Positions 19,045 to 28,324 of a stretch of DNA of 64,000 nucleotides are shown here, in pieces. Each line of letters begins with the position of its first letter. The first letter of the stretch is position 1. The notes beneath the pieces are model-generated. The model saw only the letters and a list, made by a program, of their open reading frames with translations, was not told where the DNA came from and ran no database searches. This stretch comes from Winogradskyella aurantiaca (lineage in GTDB: Bacteria > Bacteroidota > Bacteroidia > Flavobacteriales > Flavobacteriaceae): contig NZ_QKTV01000002.1 in assembly GCF_003362725.1 (NCBI RefSeq), positions 310,001 through 374,000 of the forward strand. Direction: 5' to 3'. The position numbers and the translations under genes were made by a program.

Positions 19045-19461
19045 AAAATCCTCAAAATTTCGGATGTAATCGGATTCATCATAAACATTTGAAGCCAATA
19101 CTAGACACACACTTCCAGAAGAAAAATTATCAATTTCCCGCCATATACCAGGGACAATTAAAAGAGCCTTGTGTGGTTTATTCAAGCTAAAAACTCTATT
19201 ATTCCTTCCGTCATTAATTTTCACATCAAAGCTTCCAGATAAAGGAACTATTAGTTGATACAATTCCTTATGCGCATGACCACCTCTATAAGCATCTGAA
19301 GGAATATCATATAAATAATAAATCCGCTTAATATCAAATGGGATGGAATCGCCTTCAACAACGGCTAGAATACCTCGCTCGTCATGCACCCTTGGAATCT
19401 CAATTATACTTACTTCAGTTATTGTGGTTTGATACTTCAATTTTGAATCAGAATTTCCCAT
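19024..19461 (-). CDS. FdtA/QdtA-like sugar 3,4-ketoisomerase (cupin)
   Basis: 145 residues. The WxcM-like/FdtA domain is recognisable from IEIPRVHDERGILAVVE, KRIYYLYDIPSDAYRGGHAHKEL and QLIVPLSGSFDVKINDG. His62 and His64 in RGGHAHKE are the usual catalytic pair of TDP-4-oxo-6-deoxy-D-glucose 3,4-ketoisomerases. The enzyme moves the keto group to C3 so that an aminotransferase can place an amino group there. A candidate FdtB-type transaminase is encoded at 25275 in another transcription unit. Its start overlaps the upstream GT4 gene by 25 bases, so the two are co-translated. Confidence 0.82.
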   Translation of the reverse strand: MGNSDSKLKYQTTITEVSIIEIPRVHDERGILAVVEGDSIPFDIKRIYYLYDIPSDAYRGGHAHKELYQLIVPLSGSFDVKINDGRNNRVFSLNKPHKALLIVPGIWREIDNFSSGSVCLVLASNVYDESDYIRNFEDFLAFKML

Positions 19462-20531
19462 TGTTTTGAAATGTTTTCAATTCTAAATGGTTCAACACTT
19501 CCAACAGCATTGTTACAACAACGAAGGTATAACTTTTTATCATCAACAAATTGTTCCATACCCTCAGACAATGCTTGCGAGGAATTAGGTTCTGTGACAA
19601 CACCATTGAATCTATGTTTAAGTATACTGTCCTCATAGTTTTTATACCGCACACTTACCACAGGAATTCCACAAGCAAGGGATTCTAGAATGGTCATTGG
19701 AAAACCTTCATAGTTGCTAGATATCACAGTAAATATAGACTTTCTTAATAAGGGGAAGGGATTCTCAGAGAAAGGAAGCAATGTGGCATTAGAATTAAGG
19801 TTCAGATTATTTATAGTCCTCTTAATTAATTGCAAATCCTTACCAGAGCCCATTAATACTAACTTTATTTTTTTGTCAGGAAGACTTGACTGATTGTAAG
19901 CCTTTAGCAATAAAACTATGTTCTTTTGTTCATTCTCAAGTCTTCCGTACCAAAAAATGAATGGACCTTCAATGGAACATGGTTCTTGACTCAATTTATT
20001 AATGTAATTAAAGTCTATAGCATTGTAGATGGTTTGAATGTTATTAAACTTATACTTAATTCGAACCTTATTTGCTATTGCATCAGAGACACAGACAATT
20101 TTAGCTTGGTTTCCATAAATTAATCTAGTTATGAGTTTTGAAGAAGGAAAATAGCGCTCTATAGTACTGTTATGGACCATATATATAGCATCTCTAGGAT
20201 AAACCCAACCAGAGATGATATACTCAGAAATGGATTTAATCCTTACCCTGTGATCAATAACAACATCAATTTTATTTGATTTTAGAAAACTCTTGAGTTT
20301 AAGTAATCGCTGTATTCTCCCTAAAGCGTTGTCATTTTTCTCTTTCATTTTACCCAAATTCAGAAGAGTCCCCTGATAAGGATAAGCAATACTATTTAAT
20401 ACAGTAACCAAATAAACTTGATGTCCTAGGCTACTAAACAGAAAAGATTGAATCGAGGCAACACGATCTGCACCACCTTCACTTAATGAACGTGTAATTA
20501 TACAGATTCTTTTTTTGTACGTATTTTGCAT
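19437..20531 (-). CDS. GT4-family glycosyltransferase
   Basis: 364 residues, GT-B fold without membrane helices. The N terminus (KRICIITRSLSEGGADRVASIQSFLF) shows the typical GGAxR nucleotide-binding loop. The C-terminal domain has GPFIFWYGRLENEQKN, LKLVLMGSGKDLQLIK-like text and the E(x7)E motif region SNYEGFPMTILESLACGIPVVS. It is expected to use a nucleotide sugar as donor for the lipid-linked glycan. The start codon lies 105 bases from the divergent GT gene at 20637, so the intervening gap probably carries both promoters. Confidence 0.92.
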   Translation of the reverse strand: MQNTYKKRICIITRSLSEGGADRVASIQSFLFSSLGHQVYLVTVLNSIAYPYQGTLLNLGKMKEKNDNALGRIQRLLKLKSFLKSNKIDVVIDHRVRIKSISEYIISGWVYPRDAIYMVHNSTIERYFPSSKLITRLIYGNQAKIVCVSDAIANKVRIKYKFNNIQTIYNAIDFNYINKLSQEPCSIEGPFIFWYGRLENEQKNIVLLLKAYNQSSLPDKKIKLVLMGSGKDLQLIKRTINNLNLNSNATLLPFSENPFPLLRKSIFTVISSNYEGFPMTILESLACGIPVVSVRYKNYEDSILKHRFNGVVTEPNSSQALSEGMEQFVDDKKLYLRCCNNAVGSVEPFRIENISKQWEILIQN

Positions 20532-20636
20532 GAACTGAATGGGACTAAATATATCAATAATTAGATCAAATTTCTTATTCGCTGAAGCATATAGCTATTT
20601 CTAATCTAAGCCTTAATAATCCAGCTAATTTATTTC

Positions 20637-21770
20637 ATGAAAGTATTATTGTTTGGTGAATTCAACAGAACCCATTGGAATATTCGAGAAGGTCTAAAAA
20701 TCCTAGGACATGATTCAATTTTGGTAAGTACCAGAGATGGCTTTAAAAAAGTTGATGTTGATATTGAACTAAAGGATCCATACCGAAACCCCTTTCTAAA
20801 GAAGATTAGGTCGGCGATAATTAGGTTTCTTAATTTTGATATTTCGGCAATTTCTATAATTAAACAAATCAAGTCAAAAGAGAGTTTATTATCAGGCTAT
20901 GATGTGATACAATTTATTAATGAAGCCCCCTTTGATTTTAATCGAAACTACCAGAAAGAAATATTTGATTTGCTAGTCAAATGGAATTCATCTCCATACC
21001 TACTTTCAACAGGATTAGATTATCCAAGTGTCAAATACGCCTTTGATAAAGATTTTAGATATTCAGTATTAACGGCATATTTTGAAGGAAAGGGTTCAAA
21101 ACGAGACTTTTCTCCGGCCTTAAGTTATTTAACACCAGAACATAAAAAACTGCATGATCATATTTTTAATAAAATAAAAGGTGTTATTTCTAACGATCTA
21201 GACTATCATCTTCCACTGCAGGGGTACAAAAAGTACCTCGGTATGATTCCACATGCCATTAATACAGATACCTTGGCCTTTACTGAACCAATTATTGAAG
21301 ATAAAGTTGTAATTTTCCATGGCATTAATACCTTTAACTATTATAAAAAAGGGAATGATATTTTCGAAGAAGCATTAGAAACTATTAAGTCCAAATTAGA
21401 AGATAAGGTTGAGATTATTACCACTCATAATTTACCTTATAAAGAATACGTAAAGGCTTTCAATAAGTGCCATATTTTAATGGATCAGGTTTATGCGTAT
21501 GACCAAGGATTTAATGCTCTTGAAGCCATGGCTAAAGGAAAGGTTGTTTTTTCCGGGGCTGAAAAGGAATGGTTAGAGTATTACCGTATTGAAGAGGATA
21601 CCATTGCTATAAATGCATTGCCCGATGCCACTATAATTGCTAATAAATTAGAGTGGCTGATTTTAAATCCCAAAAAAATAATTGAAATTTCGAAAAATGC
21701 CAGAGAGTTTGTTGAGAAACATCATGACTATATAGAATGTGCTAAACAATATTTAATCAAATGGTCCTAA
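20637..21770 (+). CDS. Glycosyltransferase (GT4-like)
   Basis: 377 residues. The start MKVLLFGEFNRTHWNIREGLKILGHD is a GT-B type N terminus. The second domain has a shortened family pattern, VYAYDQGFNALEAMAKGKVVFSGAEKEW, which corresponds to the E-x7-E region of GT4 enzymes. The rest is less conserved than in the GT4 protein at 19437. The stop codon overlaps that of the convergent PhyH-like gene by 4 bases. The assignment to glycosyltransferases is good; the family number and substrate are uncertain. Confidence 0.75.
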   Translation: MKVLLFGEFNRTHWNIREGLKILGHDSILVSTRDGFKKVDVDIELKDPYRNPFLKKIRSAIIRFLNFDISAISIIKQIKSKESLLSGYDVIQFINEAPFDFNRNYQKEIFDLLVKWNSSPYLLSTGLDYPSVKYAFDKDFRYSVLTAYFEGKGSKRDFSPALSYLTPEHKKLHDHIFNKIKGVISNDLDYHLPLQGYKKYLGMIPHAINTDTLAFTEPIIEDKVVIFHGINTFNYYKKGNDIFEEALETIKSKLEDKVEIITTHNLPYKEYVKAFNKCHILMDQVYAYDQGFNALEAMAKGKVVFSGAEKEWLEYYRIEEDTIAINALPDATIIANKLEWLILNPKKIIEISKNAREFVEKHHDYIECAKQYLIKWS

Positions 21771-22597
21771 GAGTTAGCTTTAGGAAATCGTAACTCTAAA
21801 GATATCCTTGTGATATCTTTATTTTGATTGACAGCAGCACCATGAATCAAATATGGTGAAAACAAGAGGGCTTGTCCCTCTTTTGGATTAGGCCTAATCA
21901 TATTAATAATTCCCTGTTTCGTTTCTATAATACACGGCACATAGTAAACGTTACCCTTTATCGTTGCTCCTTTACTCTCAGTTCTAAATATTTCATCTTC
22001 AGATACTAGATGACTTCCAGGAAATACGGGTAAAGAAGACTTGTTATTACAACCTTCAATTGGTAGCCAAACATTAACTATATCTGCCCAATAACTGAGG
22101 TATCCGTCTCTATGAGGTGGATTGATGTCCAAAGAATTTGGTCGGCTTATCCTTATTTGAACATGGGACTTATTTAACTCTTCTACCCAAGACGTTAAGG
22201 GCCATCCCAATATTTTACTAAATCGTTTCGCCAAATTATCTATGTCAAAATCAAAGTCCGACACTTGTAGGTTCCTAGTAATAGAAATCACATTGCTATG
22301 CTCTTGATCTGAAGTGGCATATTTGTGGTAGTTTCTAAGTTCAAAATCAGCATCAACTTTAATATTATTTCTGTGCATTGCCTCTAATATGAGGTCTTTG
22401 ACAGATTTTTTTAACCTACCTATCTCAAAATTATTTAGAGCATCAACACAAGCATAACCATGTCGTTCCCAGGGAACATTAGAGAGAATATTATTTTCCA
22501 AAGGATAAAGTAACTCGGGCTTTCCCCAAAAAAAATCACCTTCTACTTCAAATTCAAAAGGTTGATCGTCAATAGTTAGTTTGCATTTTTTTAGCAT
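21767..22597 (-). CDS. Phytanoyl-CoA dioxygenase (PhyH)-like oxygenase
   Basis: 276 residues. The iron site is visible as His162 and Asp164 in PPHRDGYLSYW, with the distal His252 in PYLIHGAAVN and Arg265 in ITRISLELRF as the 2-oxoglutarate anchor. FPGSHL and NVWLPIEG fit the PhyH jelly roll. It is the last gene of a long minus-strand polysaccharide operon, 74 bases after the second flippase gene. Its substrate is unknown; lipid or sugar hydroxylation is an inference. This is the second Fe(II)/2-oxoglutarate-type enzyme in the locus. Confidence 0.8.
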   Translation of the reverse strand: MLKKCKLTIDDQPFEFEVEGDFFWGKPELLYPLENNILSNVPWERHGYACVDALNNFEIGRLKKSVKDLILEAMHRNNIKVDADFELRNYHKYATSDQEHSNVISITRNLQVSDFDFDIDNLAKRFSKILGWPLTSWVEELNKSHVQIRISRPNSLDINPPHRDGYLSYWADIVNVWLPIEGCNNKSSLPVFPGSHLVSEDEIFRTESKGATIKGNVYYVPCIIETKQGIINMIRPNPKEGQALLFSPYLIHGAAVNQNKDITRISLELRFPKANS

Positions 22598-22671
22598 GAA
22601 GCAAAGTTGTTGTACCGTTTCTAACGTAAATGAATTTAAAAAACTAATTGGTTACTATTCCAAATACATAA

Positions 22672-23967
22672 TTACAGATTATTACTCCTCGAATTTAAAT
22701 TTGAAAAATACCTTTTTATTAAAATGGCAACAACCACAAAGTATATCACGTATCGAACTAAATGTGCCAATACAACTCCTTCAACGCCGTAAGAAGTGAT
22801 AAAAATCTTAGTCAAAAGATAGAATAACGCCAAGGACAACAATTCAGAGAAAATGAAATTTCTCACTAGTTTTTTAGCCAAAAATTGATGAGCCATGACC
22901 ACAGAACACAATTTTACAAAATCCCCCATTAGTTGCCACTTAAATAATGACTCCATTCCAACAAAATCAGGATAGACCAAAGCAATTATAAATTCTCGAA
23001 ATAAATAGACAAGGATCATTCCTAATCCAAAAAAAGGTAAAATAGATTTATAAATATGTACTAACTCCTTTTTAAATTCGATTTCAGTCTTAATAGTTGA
23101 AAATCTTGGTAATACATAAAGCGAGTATAATCCTGTTGCAAAGGCCATGTAGTTTTTGGAGATGTTTACCATGGCTGTCCAATTTCCGGCGTCATTCTCA
23201 CTAATTCTATTTTCTATTTGAGTAATAATGTCTAATTCTACAGTATTAATTAAAAAAGTAGAAACGAATGACATCAAAGAGAAAACTAGTAATAACCTCA
23301 CAAAATCGGTAGACCAGTTTAACTCTTTAAACTTCAAATAAGATTTAAGGATTTTTCCAAAAACTAAAAGAAGCATCGTCCATTGAACCAAAGGGATCAA
23401 TGCAATACCAAATAAAGCCCCTTTTAAATTTTTAAAATAGAGTCCCGTTAAAAGTAATACAACACCTATCACATAGGCAAAAAGATCTGCCTTGGCATAA
23501 CTTTTATAATCAGATAGACCACTAATTACAGAATTGAAAATACGATGCATCGCAACAAAGGGAACCAGTGCCGCCAATAATAAAATAATAACTTCGAAAG
23601 AAGGATTACCAAACAGATAAACGGAAATAGTCTCTGAAAACAAAAACAATAAAGCAGAGGATAAGATGGTTCCAATTGATCCCAAAATAAACACCCCCGA
23701 AAACAATTTGTTTAACGAGGATTCATCGGACTTATACTCGGCAATATATTTTATAATTCCACTTGAAACTCCTAAAGTTGATATACTACTAAGCATAGCA
23801 AGAACATTCCTCAACTTCCCTACCTTGGCAATTCCAGGTTGACCTACCATTTCAGCCAAAATCCGTTGTACAAATAAAGCAATGACAAGACGTATGACAA
23901 TTACGGTTGAATTCACCGAAGTAATCTTAAGAATGAGATTTGAGTTGAGAAACTTAGGTAACTTCAA
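22672..23967 (-). CDS. Wzx-type polysaccharide flippase (second copy)
   Basis: 431 residues with about 12 hydrophobic segments. The opening (ITSVNSTVIVIRLVIALFVQRILAEMVGQPGIAKVGKLRNVLAMLSSIST) and RENISENDAGNWTAMVNISKNYMAFATGLYSLYVLPRF-type text fit O-antigen translocases of the MATE-related family. It moves lipid-linked sugar repeats across the inner membrane. Its stop-start distance to the homologous upstream gene is only 5 bases, and the two share a layout (VNxISxxY, FxxQLxGDFxK, MAxxQFLAKR), so they look like an old tandem duplication. Confidence 0.85.
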   Translation of the reverse strand: MKLPKFLNSNLILKITSVNSTVIVIRLVIALFVQRILAEMVGQPGIAKVGKLRNVLAMLSSISTLGVSSGIIKYIAEYKSDESSLNKLFSGVFILGSIGTILSSALLFLFSETISVYLFGNPSFEVIILLLAALVPFVAMHRIFNSVISGLSDYKSYAKADLFAYVIGVVLLLTGLYFKNLKGALFGIALIPLVQWTMLLLVFGKILKSYLKFKELNWSTDFVRLLLVFSLMSFVSTFLINTVELDIITQIENRISENDAGNWTAMVNISKNYMAFATGLYSLYVLPRFSTIKTEIEFKKELVHIYKSILPFFGLGMILVYLFREFIIALVYPDFVGMESLFKWQLMGDFVKLCSVVMAHQFLAKKLVRNFIFSELLSLALFYLLTKIFITSYGVEGVVLAHLVRYVIYFVVVAILIKRYFSNLNSRSNNL

Positions 23968-23972
23968 AATGA

Positions 23973-25274
23973 TTATTCTGGTTGATCGGATATAACCCCA
24001 AATAAAGAGCTAGCAAAAAGTAATAAAATAATAACAAAATACAGACTATAGCTAACGCAATGTGCAATTACTGCTCCAGTTAACCCAAAAACATCTAGAA
24101 AGTATATACTACTGGTATATAATATCACAAACAAAAATATTTGGAGAATTATAAAATGTGTAAACATGCGCTTAGCCAAAAACTGTAATGCAATCACCAT
24201 AGCCATGACCTTAATAAAATCACCTAATAATTGCCAAATAAATAAGTCTTCTGCCGGTAAAAATTCATCGGTCAACAGCAGGCTTATTATTTGAGTTCTA
24301 AATAAGAAAATAAGAATAAGAATACCCGCAAAATAAGGCACCACAGACTTGTAGAACTTATAAATCTCAGCTCTGAATGTCGCTGTGTCATTTACTGCGT
24401 TTAATCTAGGAAACACATACAACACCATTAACGAGTTGACAAACATCAAATAGTAATCAGAAATTCTATTTACAGCTTGCCAGTAGCCAGCTTCTTTCAC
24501 TCCTATCTCTGTCATGATATAGTTTCTAATTAAAATAAGAACAAAAGGAATAGAAATTGAGGTTAGAATTGCCACAATAGTGTGAGGCGCCAATTGTTTA
24601 AAAGCACTTATAGTAACATCTTTAAACTTTATCAACCCTATTAAGCTACGTCTCCATAATATCCCAACTAAGGTTATTAAAAACACCAATGCTGGCGTTA
24701 TTACTATTGATATAAGGGCTCCCTCCAACTTATCCTGCCATATTAAAACAAGAGTTACTAATAATCCCAGGATTTGTCCAATAATATTGATAATTATTAA
24801 GATTTTGAACTTGGAAAAACCATTCATAATTGAAAAACTCAGCATATTTAATGAATAGAATGGTAAGAGAAGACCCATGATCTTTATGATGTAAGCATAG
24901 TGATAGGCGTTGGAAAACAAAAACCTACTTATGGCTTCGGCATTATAGTAGCAGACAAATGCTGAAAAGAAGGTTAATACAAAGCCAACAAAATAGGTGG
25001 TTGAAATAATCTCACCTAGTTGTTTCGCATCCTCTCTGTAACGACTGATATACTTGACAACACCTTTATACATACCACCAATAGAGACAGAATGAACTGC
25101 TGTTGAAAAATTTCTCAAATTTCCAATAAGCGCCATTCCTTCAGCACCGATAAATACTGCAATCATCTTTGTAATTACCGCACCTGCCAGAACCTTTATT
25201 GAAAGGTTGGTTAGATTTAATCTGACTGCTTTATGCAGCACATGATCATTAATGTACTTAAGAAAAGATCTCAA
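23973..25274 (-). CDS. Wzx-type polysaccharide flippase (first copy)
   Basis: 433 residues with about 12 hydrophobic segments. Typical of the O-antigen flippase RfbX/WzxE group are ISTLG-like SIGGMYKGVVKYISRYR, EAGYWQAVNRISDYYLMFVNSLMVLYVFPRL and FIWQLLGDFIKVMAMVIALQFLAKRM. The gene abuts the aminotransferase gene by a single base, matching the known aminotransferase-flippase pairing (WecE/WzxE, FdtB neighbours) in O-antigen loci. It is expected to flip undecaprenyl-linked repeats that contain an amino sugar. Confidence 0.88.
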   Translation of the reverse strand: MRSFLKYINDHVLHKAVRLNLTNLSIKVLAGAVITKMIAVFIGAEGMALIGNLRNFSTAVHSVSIGGMYKGVVKYISRYREDAKQLGEIISTTYFVGFVLTFFSAFVCYYNAEAISRFLFSNAYHYAYIIKIMGLLLPFYSLNMLSFSIMNGFSKFKILIIINIIGQILGLLVTLVLIWQDKLEGALISIVITPALVFLITLVGILWRRSLIGLIKFKDVTISAFKQLAPHTIVAILTSISIPFVLILIRNYIMTEIGVKEAGYWQAVNRISDYYLMFVNSLMVLYVFPRLNAVNDTATFRAEIYKFYKSVVPYFAGILILIFLFRTQIISLLLTDEFLPAEDLFIWQLLGDFIKVMAMVIALQFLAKRMFTHFIILQIFLFVILYTSSIYFLDVFGLTGAVIAHCVSYSLYFVIILLLFASSLFGVISDQPE

Positions 25275-26375
25275 TTAGTAGGCGTTTAAAACATCAACTA
25301 TGTGTTTGACTTCGTGATCTGTTAAAATAGGATTGAGGGGGATGCTAACAACAGAATTGTGAATCCGTTCCGAAACGGGATACGAACCAAATTTATGTGA
25401 CTTTAAGGCATTTTGCAAATTTGGGGACACCGGATAATGAACATGCGACCCTACACCATTTATTTTCAGATATTTAATAAAATCGTCTCTATCCTTAACT
25501 CTTACCACATAAACGTAAAACACATGATCCAGGCTCCCTGAATAGTTTGGCAGAGTAATTTTAGGGTTATTAATTTGAGTTGCATATTGATTCGCAATAT
25601 TGCGTCTTAAAGCATTATCTGCATCCAACCGTCTTAGTTTAATAGTCAACCATGCCGCTTGAATTTCATCTAATCGACTATTAATACCGATCGCTCCAAA
25701 TTTATACTTCTGAGAACTTCCATAATTCCCTAACAATTGTATTGCTTCTGCCAAGTCTTTGTCATTGGTGGTAACCGCACCACCATCACCGAGTGCACCA
25801 AGATTTTTAGCAGGATAAAAACTAAAGGCCGCAGCATTACCCAGACTACCAGCTTTTTCGCCTTTGTCATTCTCAGCTCCATGAGCCTGAGCAGCATCTT
25901 CAATTAATAAGAGATTGTGCTCTTTACAAAAGCTTTTAACTGGATCCATTTCAACTAATTGCCCGTACAGGTGAACCACAATAATGGCCTTAATATTTTG
26001 AGAATAATGTGATTCAATTCCTGAGATATCAATATTAAAGGAGGTTTCATTAGGTTCTACTAAAACGGGTTTTAAGCCAGCATTAATAATTGATAAAATA
26101 CTTGCAATAAAAGTATTTGAAGGCACAAGTACTTGGTCCCCCTTCTGTAATTTACCAAGATGCATATAGCCTTTTAAAATTAAGGTAAGGGCATCCAGTC
26201 CATTAGCGGTACCAATACAATATTGACTTCCACAATAAGCCGCAAATAACCGCTCAAACTCAGCTACTCGATCACCTTTTATGTAGGTACCATTTTGAAG
26301 AAAGGATTGAAACTGAGTTTCAAATTCAGTCTGAAATCTTTGGTTTAATTTCTTAAGATCTAAAAAGGGGATCAT
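25275..26375 (-). CDS. DegT/DnrJ/EryC1/StrS sugar aminotransferase, FdtB/WecE-like
   Basis: 366 residues, fold-type I. The PLP lysine is Lys190 in [18 protein letters not shown], with Asp160 and the run [11 protein letters not shown] before it. [11 protein letters not shown] and [14 protein letters not shown] are standard N-terminal signatures. The enzyme moves an amino group from glutamate to a nucleotide-linked keto sugar. With the FdtA-like ketoisomerase at 19024 it could make a dTDP-3-amino-3,6-dideoxyhexose. No rmlA or rmlB gene is seen here, so the precursor must come from elsewhere. It overlaps the upstream GNAT gene by 4 bases. Confidence 0.92.
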   Translation of the reverse strand: MIPFLDLKKLNQRFQTEFETQFQSFLQNGTYIKGDRVAEFERLFAAYCGSQYCIGTANGLDALTLILKGYMHLGKLQKGDQVLVPSNTFIASILSIINAGLKPVLVEPNETSFNIDISGIESHYSQNIKAIIVVHLYGQLVEMDPVKSFCKEHNLLLIEDAAQAHGAENDKGEKAGSLGNAAAFSFYPAKNLGALGDGGAVTTNDKDLAEAIQLLGNYGSSQKYKFGAIGINSRLDEIQAAWLTIKLRRLDADNALRRNIANQYATQINNPKITLPNYSGSLDHVFYVYVVRVKDRDDFIKYLKINGVGSHVHYPVSPNLQNALKSHKFGSYPVSERIHNSVVSIPLNPILTDHEVKHIVDVLNAY

Positions 26376-27325
26376 GATAAATCAAAAGTAAAAAAATGTT
26401 GATGAAACTCTTCACAACCAAGTTCTTCCTTTTGTTTTTTTAATCCAGGATTAAAACCTTCAGCGAAACGTTTATCGCCAATGGTACCCATTGAAAAAAA
26501 GGACTTGTCAAGTTGTTGGTATTTATATATTAAGTGGATAAACAGAAACTCCAATGCCCTAAGTTTTTCACCTTTATCAGTTGTGGCCCCATATTGACTC
26601 TTAATAACCTTGCCTTTATCGAAAAGCGTAATTCCTGCAAGGATTTCATTTTCAAGTCTAAGATTGTATTGAATAATGTTATCTGGAAATCTCAACGCCA
26701 ACATACTAATCTCAGACAAACTATGGACCGGGGTAACTCCATGTCTTGAAGTTAGTCTAGGAATTAAAACATTCTCCCAAAATTCTGAAAAATTATTGGT
26801 CCTTTCTATTTCAAAATTTGAATTCTGATTACGCCTGTAATGCTTCAGTTTGGTCTTATGAATATTCAGTGCTTTACTGTAATCAATAGCAAAAACAGGT
26901 TCTGAATGAACCATTTGCCAATTGGAATAAAACAGATTCTCTTGAGTAATCGTTTGATCTCCCAAATAAAATCCGGGGACTTGTTTCACCATAATAGATG
27001 AAAATCCTTGTTGATTTAAATAGGCCTTTATTTTTGACCAAATAGACCTTAATTCTACCGCGCTCAAATTTTTACTAAAGTGAAGTCCCCCATATGTTAG
27101 TCCCCAGTGGCTTCGTAATTCAGCCTCTACTTTATGTGCCGGACAAATGGCCATCAGATCCTCACCATCATAAACCACTAGCGAATAATCCTCAAAGCGA
27201 TCCGCGTGATAAGTCATAAAAGAACGCTTGAAGAGAAGGTTTGGAACATCTTCGGTAGTAACAAACAGATTCCAATTGGATTCATCTCTAGCCTGGTATA
27301 GTCTAATCTCAAGCTTTTCGATCAC
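26372..27325 (-). CDS. GNAT/FemAB-like acyltransferase
   Basis: 317 residues, soluble. The C-terminal half (about 165-300) shows the NAT-fold outline: [53 protein letters not shown] and [24 protein letters not shown]. This is the pattern of proteins annotated as GNAT family in polysaccharide loci and of FemAB-like amino-acid transferases. It probably acylates the amino sugar of the repeat or its carrier. Overlaps of 4 bases with both neighbours put it in one operon with the aminotransferase and the GtrB-like gene. Confidence 0.7.
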   Translation of the reverse strand: MIEKLEIRLYQARDESNWNLFVTTEDVPNLLFKRSFMTYHADRFEDYSLVVYDGEDLMAICPAHKVEAELRSHWGLTYGGLHFSKNLSAVELRSIWSKIKAYLNQQGFSSIMVKQVPGFYLGDQTITQENLFYSNWQMVHSEPVFAIDYSKALNIHKTKLKHYRRNQNSNFEIERTNNFSEFWENVLIPRLTSRHGVTPVHSLSEISMLALRFPDNIIQYNLRLENEILAGITLFDKGKVIKSQYGATTDKGEKLRALEFLFIHLIYKYQQLDKSFFSMGTIGDKRFAEGFNPGLKKQKEELGCEEFHQHFFTFDLS

Positions 27326-28275
27326 AAAAGACTTTTATGTTTTTGCGACTCTAAATTTGTAGACTCAACCATATACAGAGGGCGTCGCTTCACGTTGGTA
27401 TTGATTCGTGCTATGTATTCGCCTATAATACCAATTGAAAACAACTGAATTCCCCCTAAAAAGGTGGCACTCACAATTATGGATGTCCATCCTGTAATAG
27501 TAGCTTCTAGGACAAAATAGGCGAATATGGCATATATTATAAACAGGAAGGATAACAAGGCAATAATAAAACCCATGCGACTAACCAGCCATAAAGGCCT
27601 ATCGGAGTAACCAGTAATTCCATCTATAGCTAATTTAAACATCTTACTATAAGTGTATCCACTTTTACCGTGTTTCCTAGAATCTCTTTCATACAAGACA
27701 CTACTTGTTTTAAACCCTAACCAAGCAATCTGCCCCCGTAAGTATTTATTTTGTTCAGGCATCGTATTAAGAGCATCAACTACTTTCCTACTTATTAGTC
27801 TGTAATCACCGGTGTCAAGAGGAATCTCAAACGAGACCAATCGCTTGAGCAAACGATAGTATAGCTTTGCCGTTCCTTTTTTTATAAGCGATTCACCTTT
27901 ACGGTCTTTTCGTTTGGCATTAACCACATCAAACCCCTGATTAAACTGCGCATAAAGTTCAATTATTAATTCTGGTGGGTCCTGAAGGTCTGCATCAATA
28001 ATTACCACGGCTTTCGCATTGGTATACAGAAGACCAGCTGATACAGCCACCTGATGCCCATAATTCCTTGTCAAATTAACATAGAAGACCTTAGTTTTAT
28101 TTTCTGAAATGCCATGTATTACTGATATTGAATTATCAGTACTTCCGTCATTAACAAATATAATTTCATAACTGGACGTTATTTTATTGAGAGTCGCTTC
28201 AATTCGTTCAATTAACTCTTCAAGATTGTCTTTCTCGTTATAGACAGGAATTACAACAGCAAGATCTTTAGACAT
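27322..28275 (-). CDS. GtrB/DPM1-type polyprenyl-phosphate glycosyltransferase (GT2)
   Basis: 317 residues. The GT-A part has AVVIPVYNEKDNLEELIERI, IIFVNDGSTDNS, GHQVAVSAGL and VVIIDADLQDPPELI. After LDTGDYRLISRKV come two membrane helices (about 232-255 and 265-290). This is the layout of GtrB/Gtr enzymes that load a sugar on polyprenyl phosphate on the cytoplasmic face. A GT-C protein then uses the product as donor. A large polytopic protein of that kind is encoded 49 bases upstream in the same operon. Confidence 0.92.
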   Translation of the reverse strand: MSKDLAVVIPVYNEKDNLEELIERIEATLNKITSSYEIIFVNDGSTDNSISVIHGISENKTKVFYVNLTRNYGHQVAVSAGLLYTNAKAVVIIDADLQDPPELIIELYAQFNQGFDVVNAKRKDRKGESLIKKGTAKLYYRLLKRLVSFEIPLDTGDYRLISRKVVDALNTMPEQNKYLRGQIAWLGFKTSSVLYERDSRKHGKSGYTYSKMFKLAIDGITGYSDRPLWLVSRMGFIIALLSFLFIIYAIFAYFVLEATITGWTSIIVSATFLGGIQLFSIGIIGEYIARINTNVKRRPLYMVESTNLESQKHKSLL

Positions 28276-28324
28276 GGACTTTACAATGCTTACAATAACA
28301 AATTAACGGAAATTAGAGGGATTT

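Noticed and set aside
19448-19654. A 68-codon minus-strand frame within the GT4 gene
   Set aside because: It is a shifted reading of the conserved C-terminal domain. The main frame is uninterrupted, so no frameshift needs to be assumed.
21769-21800. A bidirectional terminator between the convergent GT and PhyH-like genes
   Set aside because: AGAGTTA and TAACTCT can pair, but the loop is 14 bases, the stem is AT-rich and no T run follows.
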